Part shown: positions 42,193 to 49,656 of the stretch, in pieces | Numbering within the stretch: position 1 is the first letter of the stretch | Layout of the letters: each line of letters starts with the position of its first letter | NCBI RefSeq assembly: GCF_019702945.1 | Contig: NZ_AP024749.1 | Span: 868,001-932,000 of the forward strand | Reading direction: 5' to 3' | DNA: 64,000 nucleotides | From: Flavobacterium okayamense | GTDB taxonomy: Bacteria; Bacteroidota; Bacteroidia; Flavobacteriales; Flavobacteriaceae | Made by a program: the position numbers and the translations under genes | Notes under the pieces: model-generated | The model's input: the letters and a program-made list of their open reading frames with translations, nothing else | Database searches by the model: none | Told to the model about the DNA's origin: nothing

Positions 42193-42687
42193 ATGTATAA
42201 GTTGTGTATTCTGTTATTTAGTTTTTTTTCATTCTCATGTAATTGCGAAAAGAAGATTATTGAGCAAACTAATAAAGAATTTCTTTCGCAAGATTTCCCA
42301 ATAAGTGAAATTTATTACCAATCATGGGTTGCTGGTATTCGAGGTGGCGGTAGTGGAATTAATGTACATCTTACTTTCAAAAAGAAGCTTCCTAGCAATG
42401 TTCGATTAAAAAGCATGCAATTGTTGCATTATACTACATTTGAGATTGATATTATGGAAAATTCACAATATATAGGACGAATCAAAACTGAACGCAACCA
42501 GTTGAATCTTGATGAAAATCCAGTTGATGAATATGGAAATGAAGTCCCAGTAAAAAAAGATAATTCACTTAAAGAAGGACAAGTTTTACTTACGTTTGAA
42601 AAAGATGGAAAAGAGTTTACAAGATTAATTGAAAACGTAAAACAAGTGGAAATGTTAGCGTATCCATCGGCAAAACCAAGAAATTAA
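42193..42687 (+). CDS. Unknown lipoprotein
   Basis: A 164-residue protein with a lipoprotein signal peptide (CILLFSFFSFSCNCEKK; lipidated Cys most likely the first of SCNC). The mature part has a segment WVAGIRGGGSGINVHLTFKK that looks like a beta hairpin, and no motif I can name. It stands between the atp operon terminator and the flippase gene, so it has its own promoter, which I could not place with confidence. Confidence 0.7.
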   Translation: MYKLCILLFSFFSFSCNCEKKIIEQTNKEFLSQDFPISEIYYQSWVAGIRGGGSGINVHLTFKKKLPSNVRLKSMQLLHYTTFEIDIMENSQYIGRIKTERNQLNLDENPVDEYGNEVPVKKDNSLKEGQVLLTFEKDGKEFTRLIENVKQVEMLAYPSAKPRN

Positions 42688-42717
42688 TTACTTTTGTTAG
42701 CGTAAAATAACTTCATT

Positions 42718-44172
42718 TTGAGTTTATATAAAAAGCTTTTCAAACAAACAGCGATCTATGGTATAGCAACAGTTTTACCTAGAATGTTAAGTTTTCTCTT
42801 GGTAAGATTATATACCGATTATCTTCCAAAAGAAGAATATGGTGAAGTTTCTATCATTTTTTCATACCTGATTTTTTTTAATGTAGTATTAACCTACGGA
42901 ATGGAAACGGCTTTTTTTAGGTTTTACAATCAAGAAGACAATAAGAAAAGTGTTATTTCAACAGCAATGATTTCGCTATTAGGTTCAACTTTAGCATTCT
43001 TAGCTGTTGCTTTATTATTCAAAAATCAGTTGTCATCGCTAACAGAAATTAGCATTGATTATCTAATTTACACCATTTGGATTTTAGTAATCGATACTTT
43101 AACGGTGATTCCTTTTGCTAAACTTCGTGCCGAAAGCCGACCAATAAAATACGCTTTTATAAAAATTGTAAACGTTGCCATAAACTTAGGTTTAAACGTT
43201 TTTTTCTTAGCGTTTTTACCCAAATTAGCACAAGATTCAAATTCGATTTTTAGCAGTATTTATTTAGAAAATTTTCAAATCGGTTACATTTTTGTATCAA
43301 ATGTAATTGCGAGTTTATTTACGTTAATAGTTCTATTGCCCGATTATTTCAAAATCAAATGGGATTTTGATAAGCAGCTATGGAAGAAAATGCTACACTA
43401 TGGTTTCCCAATTTTAATTGCTGGAATTGCCTTTGCAATTAACGAACATTTTGATAAAATTCTATTAGAAAAATTAGGGATTAGTTTGTCCGATATTGGA
43501 GCTTATTCTGCTTGTTACAAAATAGGAATGTTTATGGTACTATTTCGAACAGCTTATTCATTGGGAATTGAACCTTTCTTTTTTAGTCATGCAAAAAATG
43601 AGAATGCGCCACAAACCTATGCAGAAATTACTAAATATTTTGTCATTTTCGGTTCGTTCATGTCTTTAGGAATTATTGTTTTTGCTGATGTTTTAAAACT
43701 AATTTTAGTTCCAAATGCTGATTACTGGAATGCTATGGATGTTGTGCCGATGATTGTAATTGCCAATTTCTTTTTAGGGATTTATACAAATCTTTCAGTT
43801 TGGTACAAATTGATCGATAAAACTAAAATTGGCGCTTATATTTCTTTGATTGGAGCAGCAGTTACGCTTATCATAAACTTTCTTCTAATTCCAATAATTG
43901 GATTTTTGGGTTCTGCAATTGCTACTATTTTAGCGTATGGAAGCATGATGCTAATTTCATATAAATTAGGCCAAAAAGAATATCCAATTCCTTACGACAA
44001 ACAAAAAATTAGCTTTTATTTACTGTTATCAGTTATATTAAGTTGTTTGTCTTTTTACGTGCCTATTTTAAGAGAAACCTATGCTTTTGGCATCGTGAGT
44101 TTATTAATTTTTGCTTACTTTGTATATCGAAATGAGAAAGCACTTATTTTAAGAATTTTAAAACGAAATTAA
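42718..44172 (+). CDS. Polysaccharide flippase-like membrane protein
   Basis: A 484-residue protein with about 14 transmembrane helices, matching the oligosaccharide flippase (Wzx/RfbX, MATE-related) family that moves lipid-linked sugars across the inner membrane. The opening helix [20 protein letters not shown] is typical. The start is a TTG codon at 42718; the next in-frame ATG would remove part of the first helix. Its stop overlaps the dUTPase ATG by one base. Its substrate is unknown, and no glycosyltransferases adjoin it except a nucleotidyltransferase. Confidence 0.87.
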   Translation: MSLYKKLFKQTAIYGIATVLPRMLSFLLVRLYTDYLPKEEYGEVSIIFSYLIFFNVVLTYGMETAFFRFYNQEDNKKSVISTAMISLLGSTLAFLAVALLFKNQLSSLTEISIDYLIYTIWILVIDTLTVIPFAKLRAESRPIKYAFIKIVNVAINLGLNVFFLAFLPKLAQDSNSIFSSIYLENFQIGYIFVSNVIASLFTLIVLLPDYFKIKWDFDKQLWKKMLHYGFPILIAGIAFAINEHFDKILLEKLGISLSDIGAYSACYKIGMFMVLFRTAYSLGIEPFFFSHAKNENAPQTYAEITKYFVIFGSFMSLGIIVFADVLKLILVPNADYWNAMDVVPMIVIANFFLGIYTNLSVWYKLIDKTKIGAYISLIGAAVTLIINFLLIPIIGFLGSAIATILAYGSMMLISYKLGQKEYPIPYDKQKISFYLLLSVILSCLSFYVPILRETYAFGIVSLLIFAYFVYRNEKALILRILKRN

Positions 44173-44606
44173 TGCAAATTAAAATCATCAATAAATCGCA
44201 GCACGAATTACCTAATTATGAAACTATAGCTTCGGCTGGAATGGATTTACGTGCAAATATAACCGAATCAATCACCTTAAAACCATTAGAAAGAACCATT
44301 GTTAAAACCGGACTTTTTATTGAATTACCAATTGGTTTTGAGGCGCAAGTTCGTCCAAGAAGCGGTTTAGCGGCTAAAAAAGGGATTACGGTTTTAAATT
44401 CACCAGGTACTGTAGATGCAGATTACAGAGGAGAAATCGGAGTAATTTTAGTGAATTTATCGAATGATGATTTTGTTATCGAAAACGGAGAAAGAATTGC
44501 TCAATTGGTTATTGCTAAACACGAGCGCGCTGAATGGATAGAAGTTGAAGAACTTTCAGAAACTTCACGTGGCGCAGGAGGATTTGGGAGTACAGGAACT
44601 CGATAG
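44172..44606 (+). CDS. dut: dUTP diphosphatase
   Basis: A 144-residue trimeric dUTPase that hydrolyses dUTP to dUMP and PPi, keeping uracil out of DNA. The five family motifs are visible: AGMDL (22-26), RPRSGLA (61-67), [10 protein letters not shown] (80-89), ERIAQLV and the C-terminal [10 protein letters not shown] that closes over the active site. Full length. The one-base overlap with the flippase gene suggests coupled translation rather than functional linkage. Confidence 0.97.
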   Translation: MQIKIINKSQHELPNYETIASAGMDLRANITESITLKPLERTIVKTGLFIELPIGFEAQVRPRSGLAAKKGITVLNSPGTVDADYRGEIGVILVNLSNDDFVIENGERIAQLVIAKHERAEWIEVEELSETSRGAGGFGSTGTR

Positions 44607-44770
44607 TGAACAGTGTTCAGCCGCAGTAAGCAGTAAAAGTAACTTCGAGCATTTGATATTAAGAGGAGTAAACAAAGTTTACGGTAAGTATCGAGAATTC
44701 ACATTATTAAAATATTTAATGATTAAAAGGTTTTTTAATCTTTTAATTTTTCAATCTATAAATTAAAAAA

Positions 44771-45784
44771 ATGAAAATAATAGTACCTATGGCGGGTCGT
44801 GGTTCTCGCCTTCGTCCACATACATTAACAGTTCCAAAACCTTTAATTCCAGTGGCTGGAAAACCAATAGTTCACCGATTAGTAGAAGACATAGCAAAAG
44901 TTTTAAATCAACCTATTGAAGAAGTAGCATTTGTTATTCATGAGAGTTTTGGTAAACAAATAGAAAACGATTTAGTTGCTATTGCAGAAAAATTAGGAGC
45001 AAAAGGAACCATTTATTATCAAAACGAGCCTTTAGGAACAGGTCACGCTATTATGTGTGCAAAAGATTCATTAAGTGGTCCGGCGGTAATTGCTTACGCG
45101 GACACTCTTATTCGTGCGAATTTTGATTTAGACACACAAGCCGATAGTGTTATTTGGGTAAAGCAAGTGGATAAACCAGAAGCTTTCGGAGTTGTTCAAA
45201 TGAATGAGGCAAACGAAATTGTAGAGTTAGTTGAAAAACCCCAAACTTTCGTTTCAGATTTAGCGGTTATCGGAATATACTATTTTAAAGATGTAGGCGT
45301 TTTAAAAAATGAGCTACAATTGGTTATCGATAATAACATTATTCACGGAGGTGAATACCAAATTAATGACGGTATCAAGCAAATGATGGCAAAAGGCATG
45401 AAATTTGTTCCAGGAGAAGTAGCCGAGTGGATGGATTGTGGGAACAAAGATGTTACTGTCGATACAAATAATAGAATGTTGAAATTCATCTATGAAGATG
45501 CTGATGAAACCATGATTTCTGAAAAAGTAAGAATTGAAAACTCAGAAATTATTCAACCTTGTTATATAGCTGATGATGTAGTGTTGATTAACTCTATTGT
45601 TGGGCCAAATGTTTCTCTTGGTAAAGGAACGCATTTAACGAATGTAAAAATTAAAAATAGTTTAGTGCAAACACATGCACATCTTCGCAATGCAAAATTA
45701 GATAATGCAATGATTGGTAATCACGCAACTTTTGATGGCGATTTCAAAAGTATTAGTATCGGAGATTATTCCGTTTTAGAATAA
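44771..45784 (+). CDS. Sugar-phosphate nucleotidyltransferase
   Basis: A 337-residue cytosolic enzyme with an N-terminal nucleotidyltransferase domain (PMAGRGSRLRPHTLTVPKPL, 6-25) and a C-terminal left-handed beta-helix part (about 255-337: NSEIIQPCYI, NSIVGPNVSLG). It makes a nucleotide-activated sugar (dTDP-glucose or GDP-mannose type; the base cannot be read). It comes 164 nt after dut; that gap shows no clear gene, only a weak AT-rich hairpin around 44720-44750. The TPR gene starts on the base after its stop codon. Confidence 0.87.
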   Translation: MKIIVPMAGRGSRLRPHTLTVPKPLIPVAGKPIVHRLVEDIAKVLNQPIEEVAFVIHESFGKQIENDLVAIAEKLGAKGTIYYQNEPLGTGHAIMCAKDSLSGPAVIAYADTLIRANFDLDTQADSVIWVKQVDKPEAFGVVQMNEANEIVELVEKPQTFVSDLAVIGIYYFKDVGVLKNELQLVIDNNIIHGGEYQINDGIKQMMAKGMKFVPGEVAEWMDCGNKDVTVDTNNRMLKFIYEDADETMISEKVRIENSEIIQPCYIADDVVLINSIVGPNVSLGKGTHLTNVKIKNSLVQTHAHLRNAKLDNAMIGNHATFDGDFKSISIGDYSVLE

Positions 45785-47137
45785 ATGAGGTATATAAAAA
45801 GCATACAAATTTTAATTTTTTTGTTTTCCATTGGAACTCAAACTACTTTTTATGCTCAAACCAATCCTGATGATATTGCATTAGTAGATGATTTTGTTGA
45901 AAATAATTTTTATGATGCGATAAAACAACGTGCCATCGAAAATTATGATAAAGCAATTATTGCTATTCAAAAATGTATCGACAAACAACCTAATACTGCA
46001 GCATTTCATTATGAACTTGGGAAAAATTATCTTGATTCTAAACAATATGCAGAAGCTGAACAAGCCTTTCAAAAAGCTACGGAACTAGATCCATCTCAGC
46101 GATGGTATTGGAATGGTTTATATGATGTTTATTATGCTACAAAAGATTATCAAAAATCTATTAAAATAGTTCAAAAGTTAATCGAGTTTGATGAACATTT
46201 AAAAGAAGATTTAGTTTCACTTTACGTTTACACCAATCAAAAAGATAAAGCGCTTCAGTTAATTGAGGAAATCGAATCAAAAGCGGTTTTAAGTGCAAAT
46301 ATGGAGTATTATAAGCTTCGATTATTAGAAGATTCAAAATCTAATAAAGATGAAAGAGCACTTATAACTGCTATTATAAAAAATCCAAAAAGCGAACAAA
46401 ATTATATCGATTTAATGGCATTATATTCTCAGCAAAATAGAGAAGATAAAGCTATTGAAGTTGCAAAAGATTTAGCTATAGAAATTCCAAATTCTGAATG
46501 GTCGAGTATTAGTTTGTTTAAACTGTATTTAAACGAGGATAATGGAACAGCGGCAGCTAACGAGTTGTTAAAAGTTTTAGAAAACCCTAAAGTTACATTA
46601 GGATTAAAACATCGTTTTCTAAATGAGTTTTTGATTTATTCTGCAAATTCAACACAGTATGATAGCCAACTTAATCGCGCTGTAGATATTTTGTCTGATG
46701 ATAAAACTATAAACGTTGCTAAAGAAGTAGCTAAGTTTTATTACAACAAGCGCAATTATGAAAAAACATCATTCTTTTTAGAGAAAGCTCTGGCAAATGA
46801 GCCAAATGATTGGGAAAGTGTTGATTTACTTTTAGATAATTTGGTCAATGCTAAAAATTATGAAGAATTAGGAAATAGAGCGGTAATTTTTATCGATTTA
46901 TTTCCATCGCAACCTAAGTTGTATTATTTCGCTGGATATGCCGAAAATAAAAAGCAAAACTATAAACAAGCCATTGAATATTTAGAAACTGGTCTAGAAT
47001 TTGTTGTAGAAGATATTGCATTAGAGCGTTATTTTGCGATTCAATTGGCAGAAGCCTATGCAGAATCTGGGAACAAAAAGAAAAGCGACTATTATGTTTC
47101 TAAAGTGAATGAATTAACAAATCAATTGAAAAAATAA
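45785..47137 (+). CDS. Exported TPR protein
   Basis: A 450-residue protein with a signal peptide (MRYIKSIQILIFLFSIGTQT, cleavage near YAQ) and multiple TPR repeats, for example AAFHYELGKNYLDSKQYAEA and YYFAGYAENKKQNYKQAIEY. TPR arrays act as protein docking surfaces, here in the periplasm. Gene order nucleotidyltransferase, TPR, DUF4292, EnvC-like suggests a role in envelope assembly. Its last base is the first base of the DUF4292 start codon. Confidence 0.85.
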   Translation: MRYIKSIQILIFLFSIGTQTTFYAQTNPDDIALVDDFVENNFYDAIKQRAIENYDKAIIAIQKCIDKQPNTAAFHYELGKNYLDSKQYAEAEQAFQKATELDPSQRWYWNGLYDVYYATKDYQKSIKIVQKLIEFDEHLKEDLVSLYVYTNQKDKALQLIEEIESKAVLSANMEYYKLRLLEDSKSNKDERALITAIIKNPKSEQNYIDLMALYSQQNREDKAIEVAKDLAIEIPNSEWSSISLFKLYLNEDNGTAAANELLKVLENPKVTLGLKHRFLNEFLIYSANSTQYDSQLNRAVDILSDDKTINVAKEVAKFYYNKRNYEKTSFFLEKALANEPNDWESVDLLLDNLVNAKNYEELGNRAVIFIDLFPSQPKLYYFAGYAENKKQNYKQAIEYLETGLEFVVEDIALERYFAIQLAEAYAESGNKKKSDYYVSKVNELTNQLKK

Positions 47138-47907
47138 TGTTGAAAAGAATAAGTGTATTTGTTTTAATCGTTTTATTATCGGCTTGTAAAGCTAAAAAAT
47201 CGGTAACCGAATTAGCAGCTAATGAAGAATTAGCAGCCACTAAAGTTATTCAAGAACATTATAAAAACGAATTAAGTTTTAAAACTATTAATATTCGTGC
47301 TAGTGCTAAATACGAAGACGATAAAAACATGCAAAGTGTTTCTGCCGACATTCGTATGATTAAGGATGAAAAAATTTGGATAAACGTAAAGTTTTTAGGA
47401 TTTCCTGCAGCTAAAGCATTAATCACGCCAACCAAAGTGAGTTATTATGAGAAAGTAAACAACACTTATTTTGAAGGTGATTTTGTGGTTTTGAGTAATT
47501 GGTTAGGAACCGATTTAGATTTTCAAAAGGTCCAAAATTTATTGTTAGGAAAAGCTTTAGACGATTTATCAAAAACACCATACATCGCGTCAATAGAAGA
47601 TGATTTATATAAATTAACAGAAAAAATAAAATCGCCTACAACTGAAAAAGCATATTATTTTGAAGCGGCAAATTTTCTAGTAAAAAAAGAAAAAGTAGTT
47701 CAAAAAACAGAAAATAGAAGTTTAGAAATCAATTATCCTTCATTTGGAAAGTTTAATGGAATGTTTTTACCGAATGAAATTTTCTTAAAAGCAATTCAAG
47801 ACGATAAAGTAACTATTGAAATCCAATATAAGAATATTACCTTTGACGAAGATTTAAGCATGCCATTTTCAATTCCAAGTGGTTATGACGAGGTAAAAAT
47901 TAACTAA
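47137..47907 (+). CDS. DUF4292 lipoprotein
   Basis: A 256-residue lipoprotein (lipobox VLLSACKAKK) of the DUF4292 family. Its fold resembles LolA/LolB-type lipoprotein carriers by its curved beta-sheet segments (IWINVKFLGFPAAKALITP, EKAYYFEAANF), so binding of a lipid or lipoprotein is plausible but unproven. It overlaps the TPR gene by one base and ends 8 nt before the EnvC-like gene, so the three form an operon. Confidence 0.82.
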   Translation: MLKRISVFVLIVLLSACKAKKSVTELAANEELAATKVIQEHYKNELSFKTINIRASAKYEDDKNMQSVSADIRMIKDEKIWINVKFLGFPAAKALITPTKVSYYEKVNNTYFEGDFVVLSNWLGTDLDFQKVQNLLLGKALDDLSKTPYIASIEDDLYKLTEKIKSPTTEKAYYFEAANFLVKKEKVVQKTENRSLEINYPSFGKFNGMFLPNEIFLKAIQDDKVTIEIQYKNITFDEDLSMPFSIPSGYDEVKIN

Positions 47908-47915
47908 TTCATTTC

Positions 47916-49148
47916 ATGAACCGATACATTTTAGTTTTAAGTTTTCTATTCTGCTCGCTTTTAGCGTTTGCTCAACCTTCTTCTAAGCAACAAAAGCTAG
48001 AAGAACAAAAAGCGCAAATTCAAAAAGAAATTGCGGCTTTTAGAACCTTGTTAAGTGATGAAAAGAAAAAGGAAAAATCGGTTTTAAGCCAATTAGCCGA
48101 ACAAAAAGCTCGTATTCGCTTAAGTGAAAAATTAATCAGTACTACTGCAAAACAAAAGCGTTTACTTGAAGACGATATTTATTTAACGCAATTAGAAATC
48201 AACAAGCTTAATCGCGAATTGAAAGTTTTAAAAGACGATTATTCGAAAATGATTGTCAAATCCTACAAAAGTCGAAACGATAAAAGCCGTGTTATGTTTG
48301 TGTTGTCTTCGCAAAATTTCTTACAAGCATACAAGCGTATTCAGTACATGAAACAATATGCTAGTTATCGTAAAATGCAAGGTGATGAAATTGTTGAAAA
48401 GCAAGAAAAGTTAAATGTTGCAAAAACACGTTTAGAGAAAAATAAAGTCGAAAAAGAAAAAGTTTTAGAAGAGAATAAGAAAGAGAAAGAACTTTTAGAA
48501 GGTCAGAAAAAAGAACAAGAGAAATTAGCAAAAGAAGTTCAAAAGAACAAGAAAAAATACACGGCTGAAATTGATAAAAAGCAAAAAGCAGCAAAAGAAA
48601 TCGATCGCCAAATAAAAAAATTAATCGCCGAAGAAATTGCTAAAGCCAATAAAAAGAACGAAGCCAAAACAGGTGTAAAAGCTTCATCTTCTACCTCAAA
48701 ATTTATTTTAACGCCTGAAGGTAAAATAGTTTCCGATAATTTTAAAGCTAACAAAGGAAAGTTACCTTGGCCTGTAATTGAAGGTTATGTTCAACAAGGT
48801 TATGGAAACTACCAAGATCCAGTTTATAAAGGTGTAACGCACATGAATACCGGTGTTGAAATTGCGACAAAACCTGGGGCTAATGCTAGAGCGGTGTTTG
48901 GAGGAGAAGTATTGAGAGTCCAATTAATTAAAGGCTCAAATAAAAAAGCAGTTTACATTCAACATGGAGATTTTATTAGTATTTACCATAATCTAGAAAC
49001 GGTTCTAGTAAAAGAAGGTCAAAAAGTTGATATTAAAGACAGTTTAGGTAGAGTTTTTGTAGATTCTTCAGGAAAAGCAATTCTTAAGTTCTATTTAACG
49101 CAAAACACAACAACCCTCGATCCAGGAACTTGGATTAATGGAATGTAG
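47916..49148 (+). CDS. EnvC-like murein hydrolase activator, catalytically degenerate LytM domain
   Basis: A 410-residue exported protein: signal peptide (1-19), a long charged coiled coil (about 22-245), and a C-terminal LytM/M23 domain (about 285-405). In the LytM domain the zinc ligands of true endopeptidases are replaced: Asn311 and Glu315 stand where His and Asp are expected (NTGVE), and ILKF replaces the HLHF motif near the end. This is the pattern of EnvC, which activates cell-division amidases instead of cutting peptidoglycan. Full length. Confidence 0.87.
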   Translation: MNRYILVLSFLFCSLLAFAQPSSKQQKLEEQKAQIQKEIAAFRTLLSDEKKKEKSVLSQLAEQKARIRLSEKLISTTAKQKRLLEDDIYLTQLEINKLNRELKVLKDDYSKMIVKSYKSRNDKSRVMFVLSSQNFLQAYKRIQYMKQYASYRKMQGDEIVEKQEKLNVAKTRLEKNKVEKEKVLEENKKEKELLEGQKKEQEKLAKEVQKNKKKYTAEIDKKQKAAKEIDRQIKKLIAEEIAKANKKNEAKTGVKASSSTSKFILTPEGKIVSDNFKANKGKLPWPVIEGYVQQGYGNYQDPVYKGVTHMNTGVEIATKPGANARAVFGGEVLRVQLIKGSNKKAVYIQHGDFISIYHNLETVLVKEGQKVDIKDSLGRVFVDSSGKAILKFYLTQNTTTLDPGTWINGM

Positions 49149-49224
49149 TCTTAACTTAAACTTTAACAAAATATACAGAAAATCTGTATCCAAGAAAGGT
49201 ATAAATCGTCTTAACTTTGATTCA

Positions 49225-49288
49225 GGTTAATAGCAGTAATTTTATTTCTTAACAGACACTAAACCTCCAACTACTTCGGAGGTTTTTT
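49225..49288 (+). ncRNA. Predicted small RNA, unit 1
   Basis: Predicted transcript of about 64 nt starting a few bases after the TAACTTTG box. It begins with the conserved core GGTTAATAGCAGTAA and ends in the terminator AACCTCC/GGAGGTT (49262-49284) with a T-run. The core can fold through GTTAA and TTAAC. Start position and existence of the transcript are predictions. Confidence 0.5.
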
Positions 49289-49380
49289 GTTTTTATATAC
49301 CTAAGTACATCTAAAACTTTAACAAAATATACAGAAAATCTGTATCCAAGAAAGGCATAAGTCGTCTTAACTTTGATTTA

Positions 49381-49444
49381 GGTTAATAGCAGTAATTTTA
49401 TTTCTTAACAGACACTAAACCTCCAACTACTTCGGAGGTTTTTT
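49381..49444 (+). ncRNA. Predicted small RNA, unit 2
   Basis: Same arrangement as unit 1, with an identical core and terminator (stem 49418-49440). Differences from unit 1 in the whole repeat are few and lie upstream of the core. Confidence 0.5.
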
Positions 49445-49536
49445 GTTTTTATATACCTAAGTACATCTAAAACTTTAACAAAATGTACAGAAAATCTGTA
49501 TCCAACTTAACTAAGAAACGTCTTAACTTTGGTTCA

Positions 49537-49605
49537 GGTTAATAGCAGTAATTTTATTTCTTAACAAGAACACTTAGCTCCGCAAACTTCATCGCGGAGC
49601 TTTTT
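49537..49605 (+). ncRNA. Predicted small RNA, unit 3
   Basis: The 30-nt core is identical to units 1 and 2, but the terminator is a different sequence: AGCTCCGC (49576-49583) pairs with GCGGAGCT (49594-49601), then T residues. Retaining the structure while replacing the sequence argues for a real 3' end here. This terminator also isolates the array from the AIPR gene downstream. Confidence 0.5.
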
Positions 49606-49608
49606 GTT

Positions 49609-49638
49609 TTGGAAAAGTTGTAAAAAGTTATATATTTG
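49609..49638 (+). promoter_or_regulatory. Promoter of the AIPR gene
   Basis: TTG (49609-49611), a 19-nt spacer and TATATTTG (49631-49638) fit the Bacteroidota consensus. The -7 box lies 18 nt before the AIPR start, and the promoter begins directly after the unit 3 terminator. Confidence 0.65.
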
Positions 49639-49656
49639 GTGTTTAAATAATAATAT

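Larger units (their letters stand above)
49158..49606 (+). repeat. Three tandem 156-bp RNA-type repeat units
   Basis: This is the only gene-free stretch above 300 bases in the window. Units start at 49158, 49314 and 49470 with an exact 156-bp period; units 1 and 2 are nearly identical and unit 3 is diverged and ends early. Each has, in order: AAACTTTAACAAAAT; a TACAG-N5-CTGTA dyad (49174-49188, 49330-49344, 49486-49500); a 22-nt spacer of constant length; TAACTTTG (49212-49219, 49368-49375, 49524-49531); a conserved 30-nt core from GGTTAATAGCAG to CTTAACA; and an intrinsic terminator. No gene of normal size fits here. The units look like small transcription cassettes. Confidence 0.9.

Noticed and set aside
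44607..44770. Small gene between dut and the nucleotidyltransferase
   Set aside because: A 73-codon frame exists but starts inside dut, has no plausible product and no own start context. I see only a weak AT-rich hairpin here.
49158..49606. CRISPR array
   Set aside because: Units are 156 bp and repeated as a whole, including terminators; there are no short repeats with unique spacers and no cas genes.
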